Below are positions 1-10,239 of a DNA stretch of 64,000 nt, piece by piece. The stretch is from contig NZ_JACJQU010000013.1 in assembly GCF_014696825.1 (NCBI RefSeq), positions 1 to 64,000 of the forward strand, in the 5' to 3' direction. Under the pieces are notes generated by a model. The model was not told where the DNA came from and ran no database searches. It was given only the letters and a program-made list of their open reading frames with translations. The DNA is from Anabaena sphaerica FACHB-251. GTDB lineage: Bacteria > Cyanobacteriota > Cyanobacteriia > Cyanobacteriales > Nostocaceae. The translations under genes and the position numbers were made by a program. How positions within the stretch are numbered: the stretch's first letter is position 1; every line of letters begins with the position of its first letter.

Positions 1-77
<77 letters not shown>

Positions 78-229
78 GGTTCGTTTGTAGCTCTATTCTT
101 TCTCAACCTCAGAATCCCTCTTTCCAGGATTCCTTAGCTTAAATTTCTTTGACGAGGAATGGTCGTCTTTATTCTTTCAAAGTATTATCTTTTCTCGGTT
201 CAGTGGTGGGCGCTTGCCTCACCTCGTTT

Positions 230-259
230 AATATAGCAACTTCTTCTTTTTTTTGTCAA
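230..259 (-). promoter_or_regulatory. rRNA operon promoter and leader
   Basis: On the minus strand a TTGACA box (254-259) and a TATATT box (230-235) are separated by 18 bases, a near-consensus vegetative-sigma promoter pointing into the 16S gene. Transcription should start near 223. This leaves a leader of about 145 nt (78-223) upstream of the mature 16S end, as expected for the processing and antitermination leader of an rrn operon. The promoter call rests on spacing and consensus alone. Bases 260-499 hold no convincing gene. Confidence 0.75.
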
Positions 260-499
260 GGGGTTTGTCGATATTTTTTTGATATTTTTTTTTAATTGCC
301 TGAATCCCTTAGTGAGAGGGGATTTGGAACTCAAGTTGATTACCTGCTCACAAGGCGGTTAATTTATGGATTCTGGAAACAGAGGGTATTTGATCAGAAG
401 CACATCTGAAGACTCAACCAAGCGATATTTGCTGTTTGGGTCTCTTTTTCAGATCTGGGTGGTTAGAATCAAAATGTTTAACCTATTTGCTGTAAGGCT

Positions 500-871
500 T
501 TGGCTACTTTATCCTGTCCTCGTTGCCACACACTTATTGATAGTCAAGCTATCACTTGTCCCTATTGCCGGATAACGCTGAAAGCCTACGGGCATCCAGG
601 GATTCCTTTGCATCGATCTGCTGGGAATGACTATCTGTGCGAAACCTGTGTTTATCATCAAGATAATAGCTGTAACTTTCCCCAACACCCCCATGCTCAA
701 GATTGTACTCTTTACCAGAATTTGGAAGAGAGTAAGGTAAAACTGGAATACTACACTAATAATATTGGTTTGAGCGGCAATATTAAAAACTGGGTCAAAC
801 GTCATCAGGGTCTAGTGCTGGTACTAGGTTTGTTATTTGTCTGTTTGTTAATTGCTCTGTTCACATCCTAA
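500..871 (+). CDS. Zinc-ribbon protein with a C-terminal membrane anchor
   Basis: This 123-residue protein has two cysteine clusters. The first, C6-x2-C9 and C20-x2-C23, is a classical zinc ribbon. The second, C47-x2-C50 with C58 and C69, could bind a second metal. A hydrophobic segment at about 104-121 ends the chain, so the protein is probably tail-anchored with its zinc ribbons in the cytoplasm. The start is a TTG: an in-frame stop at 479-481 leaves no ATG upstream, and a GTAAGG lies just before it. It resembles conserved cyanobacterial zinc-ribbon proteins of unknown role. It converges with the kinase gene to its right. Confidence 0.75.
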   Translation: MATLSCPRCHTLIDSQAITCPYCRITLKAYGHPGIPLHRSAGNDYLCETCVYHQDNSCNFPQHPHAQDCTLYQNLEESKVKLEYYTNNIGLSGNIKNWVKRHQGLVLVLGLLFVCLLIALFTS

Positions 872-951
872 GTAAGATGATCGTTAAGCCTCAAGCTTTT
901 GGTTTAGAACTCACCCCTATTTCCCATGCTACGGAATGTGTTTCTTAGGAG

Positions 952-2952
952 TTAAGATATTTCAGCAGTTGTTTCCAGTAGTGGTGGTGATACTTTTTCA
1001 TAAAATACGGCTAGGTCGAACCAAAAAGTAGTACCGACACCAACTTCACTGACTAAATGAACCTGACTGTGATGCCTTTCCATAATATTTCTGACAATTG
1101 ATAGACCCAAGCCTGTACCTTCTAGGGTGTGAACTCGATTTTCCACCCTGAAAAAGCGGTCAAATATTGCTTGTTGGTCTTCTGGGGCAATACCAATACC
1201 TGTATCACTGATTTCAATTCGTACTTGGGAACGGTGATTTTGTTCGTGCTGTGTTGCGTTGGTGTAATGTTCTGTTGATGAGGGGTTTCCGTCAAGACAA
1301 GCAAAAGAAGAGTCGGGTTGAGGATGTAGCTCATAGGCTCGAATTGCCACTTTACCTCCTGCTGAGGTGAATTTTAGCGCGTTCCCGATTAAATTACCAA
1401 AAACTTGCAGTAATAAATCGTAATTACCCATAACTAGGGGTAAATTAGGGGTAACTTCCTGAACTAGTTCAATTCCTTTATCTTTGGCGTTCAGTTGGTA
1501 AGTACGTAATGTCTGCTCTAATGCTTGTGCCAAATCAACACCATCAAAATTGTAAGTACGACCGGATTCAAGTTTTGACAAATCCAAAACATCATTAACT
1601 AGGCGGGTAAGTCTGTCGGTTTCATGATTGACAGTTTCGAGAAATTCTCGGCGTTGATCTACACCTAAATCCTCACCGTAGTCGTGCAGAGTTTCAATAT
1701 AGGTTTTGATGTTAAAGAGGGGCGTGCGTAGTTCGTGGGAAATATTACTGATAAATTGACTTTTTGCTTCATTCAGTTCTACCTCACGGGTGATATCTTG
1801 CACTGTAATGGCAATGCCCTTAATACTTTCCCGTTGTAAATTTAGAACAGTAGTTAAGAGAATACGAATGGTGCGTTTAGTGGGTTGGTTGAGGGGAATA
1901 CGGAACTCAGCACTTTCACATTCACCTGCGGCCATTTCATATAAGGTGCGAGTAACTTCCATTTGTACGCTTTGAGGCAAGTTATGCAGTACATTCTTAC
2001 CCACGACATCAACTCCTTCCCAAGCAAAAATTCGCCGTGCTGTGGGGTTGACTAAAATGACTTGCATATTGTTATCAATTAATACTGCACCATCGGCAAT
2101 GGTGGAAACCAAGGTTTCTAACTTAGCTTTTTCGGCTGTTAGTTCTTCAATATTTTGTTCTTCGTAGCGTTCTAGGCGTTCTGCCATTTCATTAAAACTA
2201 AAAATAAGCTCTCCTAGTTCCCCTCCTAGTGGTAAGTCAATTCGCTGTTTAAAATTCCCGGCCGCAATTTGTTTGACCCCTACTAGTAGTTCTTTAATTG
2301 GTTTAGTAATGGTTAAAGCGTTAATTACCCCTGCTAAAATCACCATTACCCAAATTGTGATAAAGACGGCAATAGTAACATCACGGGTGAAGTTAGTGGA
2401 AATGACTGCTGTTTGGTTGGGGTTGATGCCAATGGCTAACACACCTAAGTATTTTTTATCCGCTATCAGAGGAATAAATACATCTGTGACTACCCCAGAT
2501 GGGGTGTTATGCTGGCGTACCATTGGCTGGTCATCATCACCAGGATAATCTTCTGGCAGTTGTATTTTCCGCTTGATGGTGAGGGAGTTTTCTACTTCTG
2601 GTTCCCAAAAAGGAATGCCAAAAAAGATTTTCCCGGTTTCATCAGCGTAAAGCATATAACGCACGCTAGATGTGCTGCTGTAGAAACGTTGGGAAAATTG
2701 GGCAACCTCTGTGAGATTGTGTTCTGCAATAAGTGGGGCAACATTAGAAGCTAGTAGTAGTCCCAGGTCACGACCGAAGCGGGTGTCATTCAGACGTGCA
2801 TCTTGCTGAATTGTATTTACTGCCCAAAAAGTTAGACCACTCATGACCAAGGAAACGACTAAGGTAGCAACAGCTAAGAGTTTGGTCTGGAGGGTGAACT
2901 CATACCACCAATGATTAATTGCATCTCGGATTGTTGTTAAAAAAGCCAGCAT
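952..2952 (-). CDS. nblS: Sensor histidine kinase NblS (Hik33/DspA type)
   Basis: The 666-residue membrane kinase has, in order, a first TM helix (about 24-46), an extracytoplasmic sensor region (about 50-190), a second TM helix (about 192-214), a HAMP linker, a PAS domain (about 280-390), a HisKA domain with the SHELRTP H-box (H406), and a HATPase domain with N-box, DTGIGI and GTGLGL motifs. This architecture and length match NblS/Hik33, the essential cyanobacterial kinase that controls responses to high light, cold and nutrient stress, including phycobilisome breakdown. purD lies upstream on the same strand with a 153-bp gap. Orthology is inferred from architecture and remembered sequence similarity. 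Confidence 0.85.
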   Translation of the reverse strand: MLAFLTTIRDAINHWWYEFTLQTKLLAVATLVVSLVMSGLTFWAVNTIQQDARLNDTRFGRDLGLLLASNVAPLIAEHNLTEVAQFSQRFYSSTSSVRYMLYADETGKIFFGIPFWEPEVENSLTIKRKIQLPEDYPGDDDQPMVRQHNTPSGVVTDVFIPLIADKKYLGVLAIGINPNQTAVISTNFTRDVTIAVFITIWVMVILAGVINALTITKPIKELLVGVKQIAAGNFKQRIDLPLGGELGELIFSFNEMAERLERYEEQNIEELTAEKAKLETLVSTIADGAVLIDNNMQVILVNPTARRIFAWEGVDVVGKNVLHNLPQSVQMEVTRTLYEMAAGECESAEFRIPLNQPTKRTIRILLTTVLNLQRESIKGIAITVQDITREVELNEAKSQFISNISHELRTPLFNIKTYIETLHDYGEDLGVDQRREFLETVNHETDRLTRLVNDVLDLSKLESGRTYNFDGVDLAQALEQTLRTYQLNAKDKGIELVQEVTPNLPLVMGNYDLLLQVFGNLIGNALKFTSAGGKVAIRAYELHPQPDSSFACLDGNPSSTEHYTNATQHEQNHRSQVRIEISDTGIGIAPEDQQAIFDRFFRVENRVHTLEGTGLGLSIVRNIMERHHSQVHLVSEVGVGTTFWFDLAVFYEKVSPPLLETTAEIS

Positions 2953-3105
2953 CTTAAATATATTTATATATAGATGTTAGTAGTTGTTTTTTTCTGCCCC
3001 AACCACTTAAAAATTAACAGTTAATTCAACAAAGGTGTTAGGGAGAAATTGGGAAGATGGGAATAGGGGATGGTGGGGAGATAGAAAAACTACTAACCTG
3101 CTAAC

Positions 3106-4392
3106 TTATAAGTCTGTTTTCAGCACTCTATGACCGATATCTCTCCGGTAATACATCCCTGAAAATTGAATTTGTTTGATACCAGTATAAGCTTGAGCGA
3201 TCGCTTGCTGAAAATTTTCACCCAGTCCGGTTACATTTAAAACTCTACCACCGTCTGTGACGATTTGCTCGGTTGTGTTTAATTTCGTGCCAGCATGAAA
3301 TACAATTGCCCCGGCTGCTTGTGCTTCCTCTATACCAGTGATGACTTTGCCTTTCTCATACTCTCCAGGATAACCCCCTGAAGCAGCAACTACCGTAGCG
3401 GATGAACCTTGTTTCCAAGCAAGAGGAGGCATTTCTCCTAAACGCTGCTGAATGCAAGCCAAGATTAAATCTTCTAGGGGTGTTTCTAACAATGGTAAAA
3501 TTACCTGTGTCTCTGGATCACCAAAGCGACAGTTAAATTCTAAAACTTTAAAGTCGCCATCAGGTGCAACCATTAAACCAGCGTACAGCACTCCCCGGTA
3601 GTCAATGCCCCTATTTCTTAAAGCTGTAATAGTTCTTTCTAAAACTTCTATTTGCACACGCGCCATCAACTCCGCTGTAGCTATGGGTGTTGGGGTGTAT
3701 GCTCCCATGCCTCCGGTATTTTCTCCTGTATCGCCTTCGCCAATACGCTTATGATCTTGAGCAGGTGACAAGGGGCGAATCGTTAATCCATCTGTTAATG
3801 CTAATACAGATACTTCTTGACCTAACAAGCATTCTTCAATGACGACAAAATTACCTGCACTGCCAAACTGTCCCTGAAAAATGGCATCAATGGCGGTTTC
3901 TGCTTGTTCAATAGTTTCAGCTACTGTAACACCTTTACCAGCGGCCAAGCCGTCAGCTTTAATAACAATTGGCGCTCCCTGTAATTGGAGATATGATTTA
4001 GCTGCTACTGCTTCTGTAAATACTGCGGCTTTAGCTGTGGGAACACCAGCTTCTTCCATTAAAGCTTTAGCCCAAGCCTTGCTGGCTTCAATCTGCGCTC
4101 CTGCTTTGACTGGACCAAATACCATTAGTCCTTTACTTTGCAGATAGTCTGTAATTCCATTTGCTAAAGGCACTTCTGGTCCGACTACTACTAAAGAAAT
4201 GCCATTTTCTAAAGCAAACCTGCTGATGCCTTCAAAGTCATCTACGGTTATGGGCAAGTTTTGGCAACGTTCCATAGTTGCTGTACCGCCATTTCCGGGT
4301 ACACAGACAACTTGCTCTATTTTCTCTGATTGTAGCAGTTTCCACGCTAGAGCGTGTTCACGTCCCCCATTACCGACAACTAAAACCTTCAC
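3106..4392 (-). CDS. purD: Phosphoribosylamine-glycine ligase (GAR synthetase)
   Basis: PurD joins glycine to 5-phosphoribosylamine using ATP, the second step of de novo purine synthesis in the cytoplasm. The 428-residue length is typical. The N-terminus MKVLVVGNGGREHALAW is diagnostic, and an ATP-grasp domain follows, with KADGLAAGKGV near 146 and the EFNCRFGDPETQ catalytic segment. The last six or so residues are unusual and may be a lineage-specific tail. It lies upstream of nblS in the same direction. purN, the next folate-dependent step of the pathway, is at 47.6 kb in this window but is unlinked. Confidence 0.96.
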   Translation of the reverse strand: MKVLVVGNGGREHALAWKLLQSEKIEQVVCVPGNGGTATMERCQNLPITVDDFEGISRFALENGISLVVVGPEVPLANGITDYLQSKGLMVFGPVKAGAQIEASKAWAKALMEEAGVPTAKAAVFTEAVAAKSYLQLQGAPIVIKADGLAAGKGVTVAETIEQAETAIDAIFQGQFGSAGNFVVIEECLLGQEVSVLALTDGLTIRPLSPAQDHKRIGEGDTGENTGGMGAYTPTPIATAELMARVQIEVLERTITALRNRGIDYRGVLYAGLMVAPDGDFKVLEFNCRFGDPETQVILPLLETPLEDLILACIQQRLGEMPPLAWKQGSSATVVAASGGYPGEYEKGKVITGIEEAQAAGAIVFHAGTKLNTTEQIVTDGGRVLNVTGLGENFQQAIAQAYTGIKQIQFSGMYYRRDIGHRVLKTDL

Positions 4393-5193
4393 TTATTTCC
4401 TCGTGCGTTCCTTGCAAAATGCGAATACCTGAAAGCTACTCACAGTTCAATTTTTTCACTAATTATCCTAATAATCAAGAGTCTTAACGTGGAAGGGGGA
4501 ATAGTCATTTACTGACATTCAACCAATTTTTAAGATAAGAATAACTTATAGTTGCTCAAAAAAGCTGCAAAAAATGAAAAAATAGGTGTAAATTCTTAAT
4601 TGCTAATAAATCAGCGCAAAAATGTAATGTGCTAAACATAAGGGACGTAAATTATTTATTTGCCAGTGCGCTTGAGTATGAAAAGAAGAAGTTTTTGTCG
4701 TTATGTTATGGTTTGTTTAGTTTGCTGTGGTGGAATTATAGGTACTAATTGTACTGGTGTTATTATATCTTAGGTTATCGCTAATTATAAAACAGAATGA
4801 AAAACCATACTTTAACACATTTCCTCGCAATTTTTTCCGTAATTCCAAGTTAAATAAATTAAAATTATGCGGTTGTGAGTTTGTATTTTCCAGAAACTGA
4901 GCGGGATATTTTTCGATATAGTTCGCTTACTTTATATCAAAAAGTTAATTTGCTAGGTTTATATAAAAGAATATTTACTAGTTTATAATTTGTCTGAGAT
5001 AATTGCAAGCACTTTATAAATTTTTGTAATTCTTATTAAATTAAAAATAGTTACTTAAAATTCTATAAACACTTAGTTAAAGTTATTAACAGTTAGAATT
5101 ACGGTGCTTAGAGAAATTCATAAATATACAGTGTATGGCAGGTTGAAGGAAGTAAAAGAGTTATTTTTGCTATGCACAAAGATAGTTTTACTG
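4393..5193. other. Long AT-rich intergenic region between purD and the epimerase gene
   Basis: About 800 bp of very AT-rich DNA separates divergently oriented purD and epimerase genes. It holds no long reading frame, no tRNA-like fold and no clear terminator. It must carry the purD promoter on its left side and the epimerase promoter on its right. One 31-codon frame at 4678-4773 is listed separately. Confidence 0.5.
4678..4773 (+). CDS. Possible cysteine-rich 31-residue peptide (doubtful)
   Basis: An ATG-TAG frame encodes 31 residues: a basic start (MKRRSF) followed by a hydrophobic stretch with several cysteines (C7, C13, C16, C17, C25) and glycines. It could be a tiny membrane or lipid-anchored peptide. 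There is no good ribosome-binding site, and a frame this short is expected by chance in 800 bp of AT-rich DNA. It is listed only because its composition, basic then hydrophobic and cysteine-rich, is unusual for random sequence. Confidence 0.12.
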   Translation: MKRRSFCRYVMVCLVCCGGIIGTNCTGVIIS

Positions 5194-5228
5194 CTGACCG
5201 CTGACCACTGACCACTGACTGATGACCG
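5194..5228. repeat. Tandem heptamer repeat (CTGACCA type)
   Basis: Five consecutive heptamers, CTGACCG, CTGACCA, CTGACCA, CTGACTG and ATGACCG, form a short tandemly repeated repetitive sequence of the kind common in heterocystous cyanobacteria. The last unit supplies an ATG at 5222 in frame with the epimerase, which argues that this upstream ATG is not the natural start. Confidence 0.8.
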
Positions 5229-5251
5229 CTGCTGTATCAAAAATAAGGAAA

Positions 5252-6202
5252 ATGACTAAAATTATCGTTACTGGAGCCGCTGGGTTTATAGGTTCTCACC
5301 TAGTCAATATATTATTACAACAGGGAGAAGAAGTAATTGGTATTGATGAATTTAATGATTACTATGATCCGCTGTTAAAGCGAAAAAATCTTGCTACCTT
5401 TGAAAATTCACCGAATTTTACTTTAGTTGAAGGGGATATTCAATTTTTAGATTTGTCAAAACTTTTTCAAGATGTGGAGATAGTTTATCATCAAGCTGCA
5501 CAAGCTGGGGTAAGGAATTCCTGGGGTCAGGGTTTTCGGGCTTACACGGAACGAAATATTAACACTACACAGGTTTTGTTAGAATCTGCTAAAGATGCTC
5601 CTAACTTGAGAAGGTTAGTATTTGCTTCTAGCTCTAGTGTATATGGTGATGCGGAAACTTTGCCAACCGATGAGGAAATAAGTCCTAAACCTGTTTCACC
5701 CTATGGCATTACTAAGTTAGCTGCTGAAAGATTGTGTGGACTATATCATAAAAACTTCGGTGTACCTTTTGTTTCATTGCGGTACTTCACTGTTTATGGA
5801 CCTAGACAACGTCCAGATATGGCATTTCATAAGTTCTTTAAAGCGGTTTTACAGGATGAGGCTATTCCTGTGTATGGTGATGGACAGCAAACACGAGATT
5901 TTACATTTATCAGTGATATTGTTGCTGCTAATTTAGCGGCTGGTAGTTTACCAGAAGCTGTGGGGGAAATTTTCAATGTTGGTGGTGGTAGTAGGGTGGT
6001 TTTAGCCGAAGTGTTGGATACGATGGCAGAAATTGTTGGTAAGCCTATCAAACGTAACCATATTGACAAGGCTATGGGAGATGCGCGTCACACTGCTGCT
6101 GATGTGTCTAAGGCGCAGAAAATTCTCGGTTATCGGCCACAGGTTTCTCTCAGGGAGGGTTTGCAGCAGGAATGGGAGTGGGTTAAGTCTTTGTATTTGT
6201 AA
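5252..6202 (+). CDS. NAD-dependent sugar-nucleotide epimerase/dehydratase (extended SDR)
   Basis: The protein has the extended short-chain dehydrogenase fold: a GAAGFIGSH NAD-binding loop at the N-terminus, a SSSSVYG segment carrying the catalytic serine/threonine, and a YGITKLAAE segment carrying the YxxxK pair. The PRQRPDMAF segment is typical of UDP-glucuronate 4-epimerase and related enzymes of cell-surface polysaccharide synthesis. I start it at 5252 (MTKIIVTGAAG, 316 residues). A start 10 codons upstream lies inside a heptamer repeat and adds residues not expected in the family. The exact substrate cannot be read from sequence. The gene stands alone, with no glycosyltransferase neighbours. 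Confidence 0.88.
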   Translation: MTKIIVTGAAGFIGSHLVNILLQQGEEVIGIDEFNDYYDPLLKRKNLATFENSPNFTLVEGDIQFLDLSKLFQDVEIVYHQAAQAGVRNSWGQGFRAYTERNINTTQVLLESAKDAPNLRRLVFASSSSVYGDAETLPTDEEISPKPVSPYGITKLAAERLCGLYHKNFGVPFVSLRYFTVYGPRQRPDMAFHKFFKAVLQDEAIPVYGDGQQTRDFTFISDIVAANLAAGSLPEAVGEIFNVGGGSRVVLAEVLDTMAEIVGKPIKRNHIDKAMGDARHTAADVSKAQKILGYRPQVSLREGLQQEWEWVKSLYL

Positions 6203-6396
6203 GGCGAAAAATATAAATTTTTCTCGCGCAAAGACGCAAAGAGAGAAAGCCAGGTTAAGATATATAGCCGTGGACAGGGTGATTAGGACATCAATTCATA
6301 ATGAAACTCCCTCTACAAGAGGGTTTTAATCCTGACTCCTGACTCCTACTATATCTCTATCTTCTGTGAGAGGTTGGGGATATTTTGAACTTTTTA

Positions 6397-9300
6397 TTAT
6401 TCCCATTGTTGAAATTGGTCGCTGATACTGTGAAGTAAGGAATTAATTTGAGTGCGTCTGGTTTCAAAGTTGGCTGCTATATAAATTAAGAGGATGCCTA
6501 CTAATAAGCCGATGATCCATTTTAAAAAGGAGTAACTGAGGCTGAAGATTACTAGCTGATAAATGCTGGTGATGAAGAAAGTGGCTGTACCAATATACAA
6601 AAACGCACGTATTTTTAAAGCTAGTCCTGCAAAAATAACAATGAGGCTAAAAATACCGGGTATGTAAGGTAAATTTTGATAAAATAATATTGTCCAACCA
6701 CAAATTAAACTACTGCCAATTATGCGGACAAAGTGACGAATTTCTTTAAATTCTTGTAGTTTCAATTGTGTGTCTATTTGGGCGATATATAATATTGATA
6801 AGCCGAGGGGTGTGATGTAATATAAGCTATCTTTGAGGTTTAATTGATGAAACCAGTTAAATAAAGCCCAATTGATTAAAACTGCACTAATGTAGGTAAA
6901 ACGAATTTGTCTAGCTGTTGTGGACAGGAATATATAGTATCCGGCTGCAATAATTAAGGTGATGGGGTAAATTTGCTCTTGGGTAATTCCTATTATTATT
7001 AATGGTAGGATGTATGCCGTTCTTTGCCAAGGTGTTTTAGACCAACCTAAATTTTCCCAAGGTATGATGTAGAGGAAGTAGGCAAATAGGCAAGCTAAAG
7101 AACCATTCCAAGGCATTAACTGTTGAGTAAAAAAGCTGCCTATTGGTAAATATTGCAAATAAATACCTGTGATACCGGCTGTTAATAAACCCAGGTAAAC
7201 CCAAATTTCGTCTCTACCTATATTGCCAACAGTTTGTACAGGAGTATTGAGATTATTTCTTCTCCCTTGCCATATTCCATAGCGTGTTAAAAATAGTCCT
7301 GTGCCTATACCTGCATAAAGGTTAATTTGAATGGGAACTGTGACAGCAGCTAAAAATAAGCTGCTACTCCAAAACCAATGTAAATGGGCAATATTTTTTA
7401 GTTCTCCTGGTGTGAGGCGAAAATAATTTATTAACCAAGGGGAAAGTATACGGTAAGCGTACATGATGCTAGTACCTAAAGCTGACATGGCTATTAAAGC
7501 ATCTCCTAATGCGCCTCCTGTGGCTTGAGACATTTGATAAAATAGCAGTTCATATGCAGAAATTGATATTCCAATGATGCCAAAATAAAGTAATGGTTTA
7601 AATTCTTCTCTTCTGCGCCCTACACCAATGAAAATTAAGGCTATTCCTAAAGTATATAAACCTGTCCAGTCGGTAAAGGTACTTAAGCGTAACAAAACAC
7701 TAAATGCACCATAGATAAGGGGTAAAATGTGGAAACTTTGAGGTATAGTCTGATATTTTCTGCGCCACCATTCACCGAATAATTGAGTTGTTAAACCAAG
7801 GACAATATTAGCAATTCCTATTCTAATAACTGAGTGTTCACCAAATCCTAAAACTTCAGCAACTAACAATTCTAAACACCAACCAATGGTATAAAATGCC
7901 CAGTTTGTCGGTTGTAGCCAACTGCGATAAATAATGGCAGCTAAAGTTGTAGATGTGGCAAGAAAATAGAAAATTTCGGCGTTGAAATTTCCTGTATAAA
8001 TGAGGAACGAATGTAGTGTGATGCCTAATAATTCTAGCGTACAGAGTGCGATCGCCCATTTATCACTCGCTGCTGCGTAAATAACAGTTAGTTCTGTACC
8101 TTTTCGTAAAAGTATGGTACGGACTAACCATAGACTCAGGATAGCAAATCCACCTACCATAAACCAAGCGGATACAGCCAAACTTGGTAAACCCCACAAT
8201 AATGCTGCAATAAAACTTAGTCCAAAACCAATGCTTAAAACGGCAGTTTCCTGTTTTCTTAAATAGCGGGTATTGACAAACATCACACCTGCACCCACAC
8301 CCAAACCAATTAATCTAGTTTCTGGGAGGGGTAAAGTTAAAAATTGGGCAGCTATGACAGCTAAAACACTCAAAAAAGTATTCAGAATGCGACGTTGTTC
8401 AATAGTGCGAATAGCTAGACCTGTTAGTGCTAAAGGTGTAATTAACCAAATAATTCCCCAACGGTTGTATGTGTAAATCACATTATAAGCAGAGGATTGT
8501 AGATTTAGAAATAACAAGGAAAAACTCAAGGTAGCAAATGCTAAACCAATATACCAAGCACTGCGTTTCCAAATTCCTGCACCCAGACTAAATACCCATT
8601 CTGCAACCATCACAGTTAACAAAATTGTTGCCCAAATTTCTTTACCCAAATTTGGCGACAGCCAATTGATAGTAGAAAAAACTGTCAACAATCCTGTAAT
8701 ATGAGTTAAATAAACCAAATGAGGAAGAGAAGAATGCCGTTTAGTAACGATAGCTAAAGTGATGCTAGAAAATAGAAGATTGAGTGTTAATAAAGTGGGA
8801 TTGATTAATGCAAACATTGTTAAGCAAACCCCCAATAATAGGGTTAGCTGATTGCCAAAAATAGCTAATTCTTCTTTTTCATTATCATGTAAGCTTTCTG
8901 TTAAAATTAACATCACAATGATGTAAGGAAATAAAGCAATACTCAATAATACTAAAGGTTGATTTTGAGAATTAGTAAGATAAGTTGCTGTATTAATAAT
9001 TAATTTCTGCAATTGCTCAGGTATTAACCGCCAAGCTAACCAAATCGTTTGTAACCCAATAAAAAAAATAGCTGTTAAATCAAGTTTTGAATTATGTCTT
9101 TGTAAACGACGGCTAAAAACCCACAAACTTAAACCACTCACAGCTATAGCTTGTTCTGGTTGGGTGAACACTGAAACTAACCAACCTAAAAATAACAAAA
9201 TCCCGCCTACATTTTCCCATAGAGAAGCAAGAGAAGGGGTAGAACTGAGGTTTTTTTCTGATAACCAAACTGCTAACCAACCACAAATACCAATAGCTAA

Positions 9301-10239
9301 ACCCAACTGAGTGACATTGACACCAGCGACAAAAATAGCTCTGGATAATAATCCTAATAAACCATAAATAATGACTGCAAAATATATACCAATTCCCCAA
9401 CTATCATTCTGTTCATTTACATTCTCTCTATGGAGGCGGAGTTTTCGATAAACTGTAATTAAAGTTGTACCTACCATTGCTACATAAACAGCAACTAAAG
9501 GAAAACTCGATAACTTCCATCCCCAATGCAGATAACTCAAACATAGAATATTAATTAAAGGTAATTTACCATTGGGAAAATTACTAATAATTGTGCGATT
9601 TTGAGCAAGTAAAACTGTAATTGTTGATAATAAAAGAGAAGCGACGGCTAATACTACCCAATTAATAGGACTATTCCATAAACTGAAGCTATCCATTGCC
9701 CAAAAATTGACAGGCACTAACAACAAAGTCACAATTAATAAAGTCTGTGCTGTTAATGTTAAATTATTTTGCTTACCTGTCCAAAAAGTGAATCCGCCAA
9801 AGCTCAAAGTATAAGCTAACAAAACCCCATATTGTCCAATAGCGGGAAACCTTTCCCACTGACTTGCTGCTAATACACCAGATGATAAAACTACTAAAAA
9901 TACTCCTAAAAATAACAACCATCTCACACTTAATTCTTCACCCAATGATTGAAACATTGAACTGATAAAATTGGGTTTATTGGGTATTTTTGGTTCTAGA
10001 GGTAAAGCAGCAATTAATGACCTTGATTTTATATTACTTGTCAATATCTCTTGTGGCTGGTTTTCCAAATGGGGTTGTAATATGGCAGCACAAGTCAAAT
10101 AATCTCTACATAACTTTTTAACTTCAGCATCAGATATTAAACCTAAGCGCAGCCAAATATCTAGTCCTTCCAATAACTGAGGATGTGAAGAAGATAGCTT
10201 CAGTTCAATTTTCAGTTGATGGTCAAGAGGTGGTGACAT
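6397..10239 (-). CDS. Very large polytopic membrane protein (DUF2157-like N-terminus)
   Basis: This 1280-residue protein has a soluble N-terminal segment of about 100 residues and then a long run of hydrophobic helices, well over 25 by eye, reaching almost to the C-terminus. The N-terminal part (LEGLDIWLRLGLISDAEV and following) resembles the short helical domain of DUF2157 membrane proteins, which precedes a membrane region in that family. Similar giant hypothetical membrane proteins occur in other cyanobacteria. No catalytic motif is visible and the function is unknown. It is transcribed alone and converges with the epimerase gene. Codon use and AT content look like its neighbours. Confidence 0.75.
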   Translation of the reverse strand: MSPPLDHQLKIELKLSSSHPQLLEGLDIWLRLGLISDAEVKKLCRDYLTCAAILQPHLENQPQEILTSNIKSRSLIAALPLEPKIPNKPNFISSMFQSLGEELSVRWLLFLGVFLVVLSSGVLAASQWERFPAIGQYGVLLAYTLSFGGFTFWTGKQNNLTLTAQTLLIVTLLLVPVNFWAMDSFSLWNSPINWVVLAVASLLLSTITVLLAQNRTIISNFPNGKLPLINILCLSYLHWGWKLSSFPLVAVYVAMVGTTLITVYRKLRLHRENVNEQNDSWGIGIYFAVIIYGLLGLLSRAIFVAGVNVTQLGLAIGICGWLAVWLSEKNLSSTPSLASLWENVGGILLFLGWLVSVFTQPEQAIAVSGLSLWVFSRRLQRHNSKLDLTAIFFIGLQTIWLAWRLIPEQLQKLIINTATYLTNSQNQPLVLLSIALFPYIIVMLILTESLHDNEKEELAIFGNQLTLLLGVCLTMFALINPTLLTLNLLFSSITLAIVTKRHSSLPHLVYLTHITGLLTVFSTINWLSPNLGKEIWATILLTVMVAEWVFSLGAGIWKRSAWYIGLAFATLSFSLLFLNLQSSAYNVIYTYNRWGIIWLITPLALTGLAIRTIEQRRILNTFLSVLAVIAAQFLTLPLPETRLIGLGVGAGVMFVNTRYLRKQETAVLSIGFGLSFIAALLWGLPSLAVSAWFMVGGFAILSLWLVRTILLRKGTELTVIYAAASDKWAIALCTLELLGITLHSFLIYTGNFNAEIFYFLATSTTLAAIIYRSWLQPTNWAFYTIGWCLELLVAEVLGFGEHSVIRIGIANIVLGLTTQLFGEWWRRKYQTIPQSFHILPLIYGAFSVLLRLSTFTDWTGLYTLGIALIFIGVGRRREEFKPLLYFGIIGISISAYELLFYQMSQATGGALGDALIAMSALGTSIMYAYRILSPWLINYFRLTPGELKNIAHLHWFWSSSLFLAAVTVPIQINLYAGIGTGLFLTRYGIWQGRRNNLNTPVQTVGNIGRDEIWVYLGLLTAGITGIYLQYLPIGSFFTQQLMPWNGSLACLFAYFLYIIPWENLGWSKTPWQRTAYILPLIIIGITQEQIYPITLIIAAGYYIFLSTTARQIRFTYISAVLINWALFNWFHQLNLKDSLYYITPLGLSILYIAQIDTQLKLQEFKEIRHFVRIIGSSLICGWTILFYQNLPYIPGIFSLIVIFAGLALKIRAFLYIGTATFFITSIYQLVIFSLSYSFLKWIIGLLVGILLIYIAANFETRRTQINSLLHSISDQFQQWE

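Noticed and set aside
366-575. Plus-strand 69-codon frame near the rRNA leader
   Set aside because: It overlaps the zinc-ribbon gene in another frame and has no recognisable features or ribosome-binding site.
5222-5251. Upstream ATG of the epimerase as the real start
   Set aside because: This ATG lies inside a tandem heptamer repeat and adds residues not seen in the family; the ATG at 5252 begins directly before the Rossmann motif.
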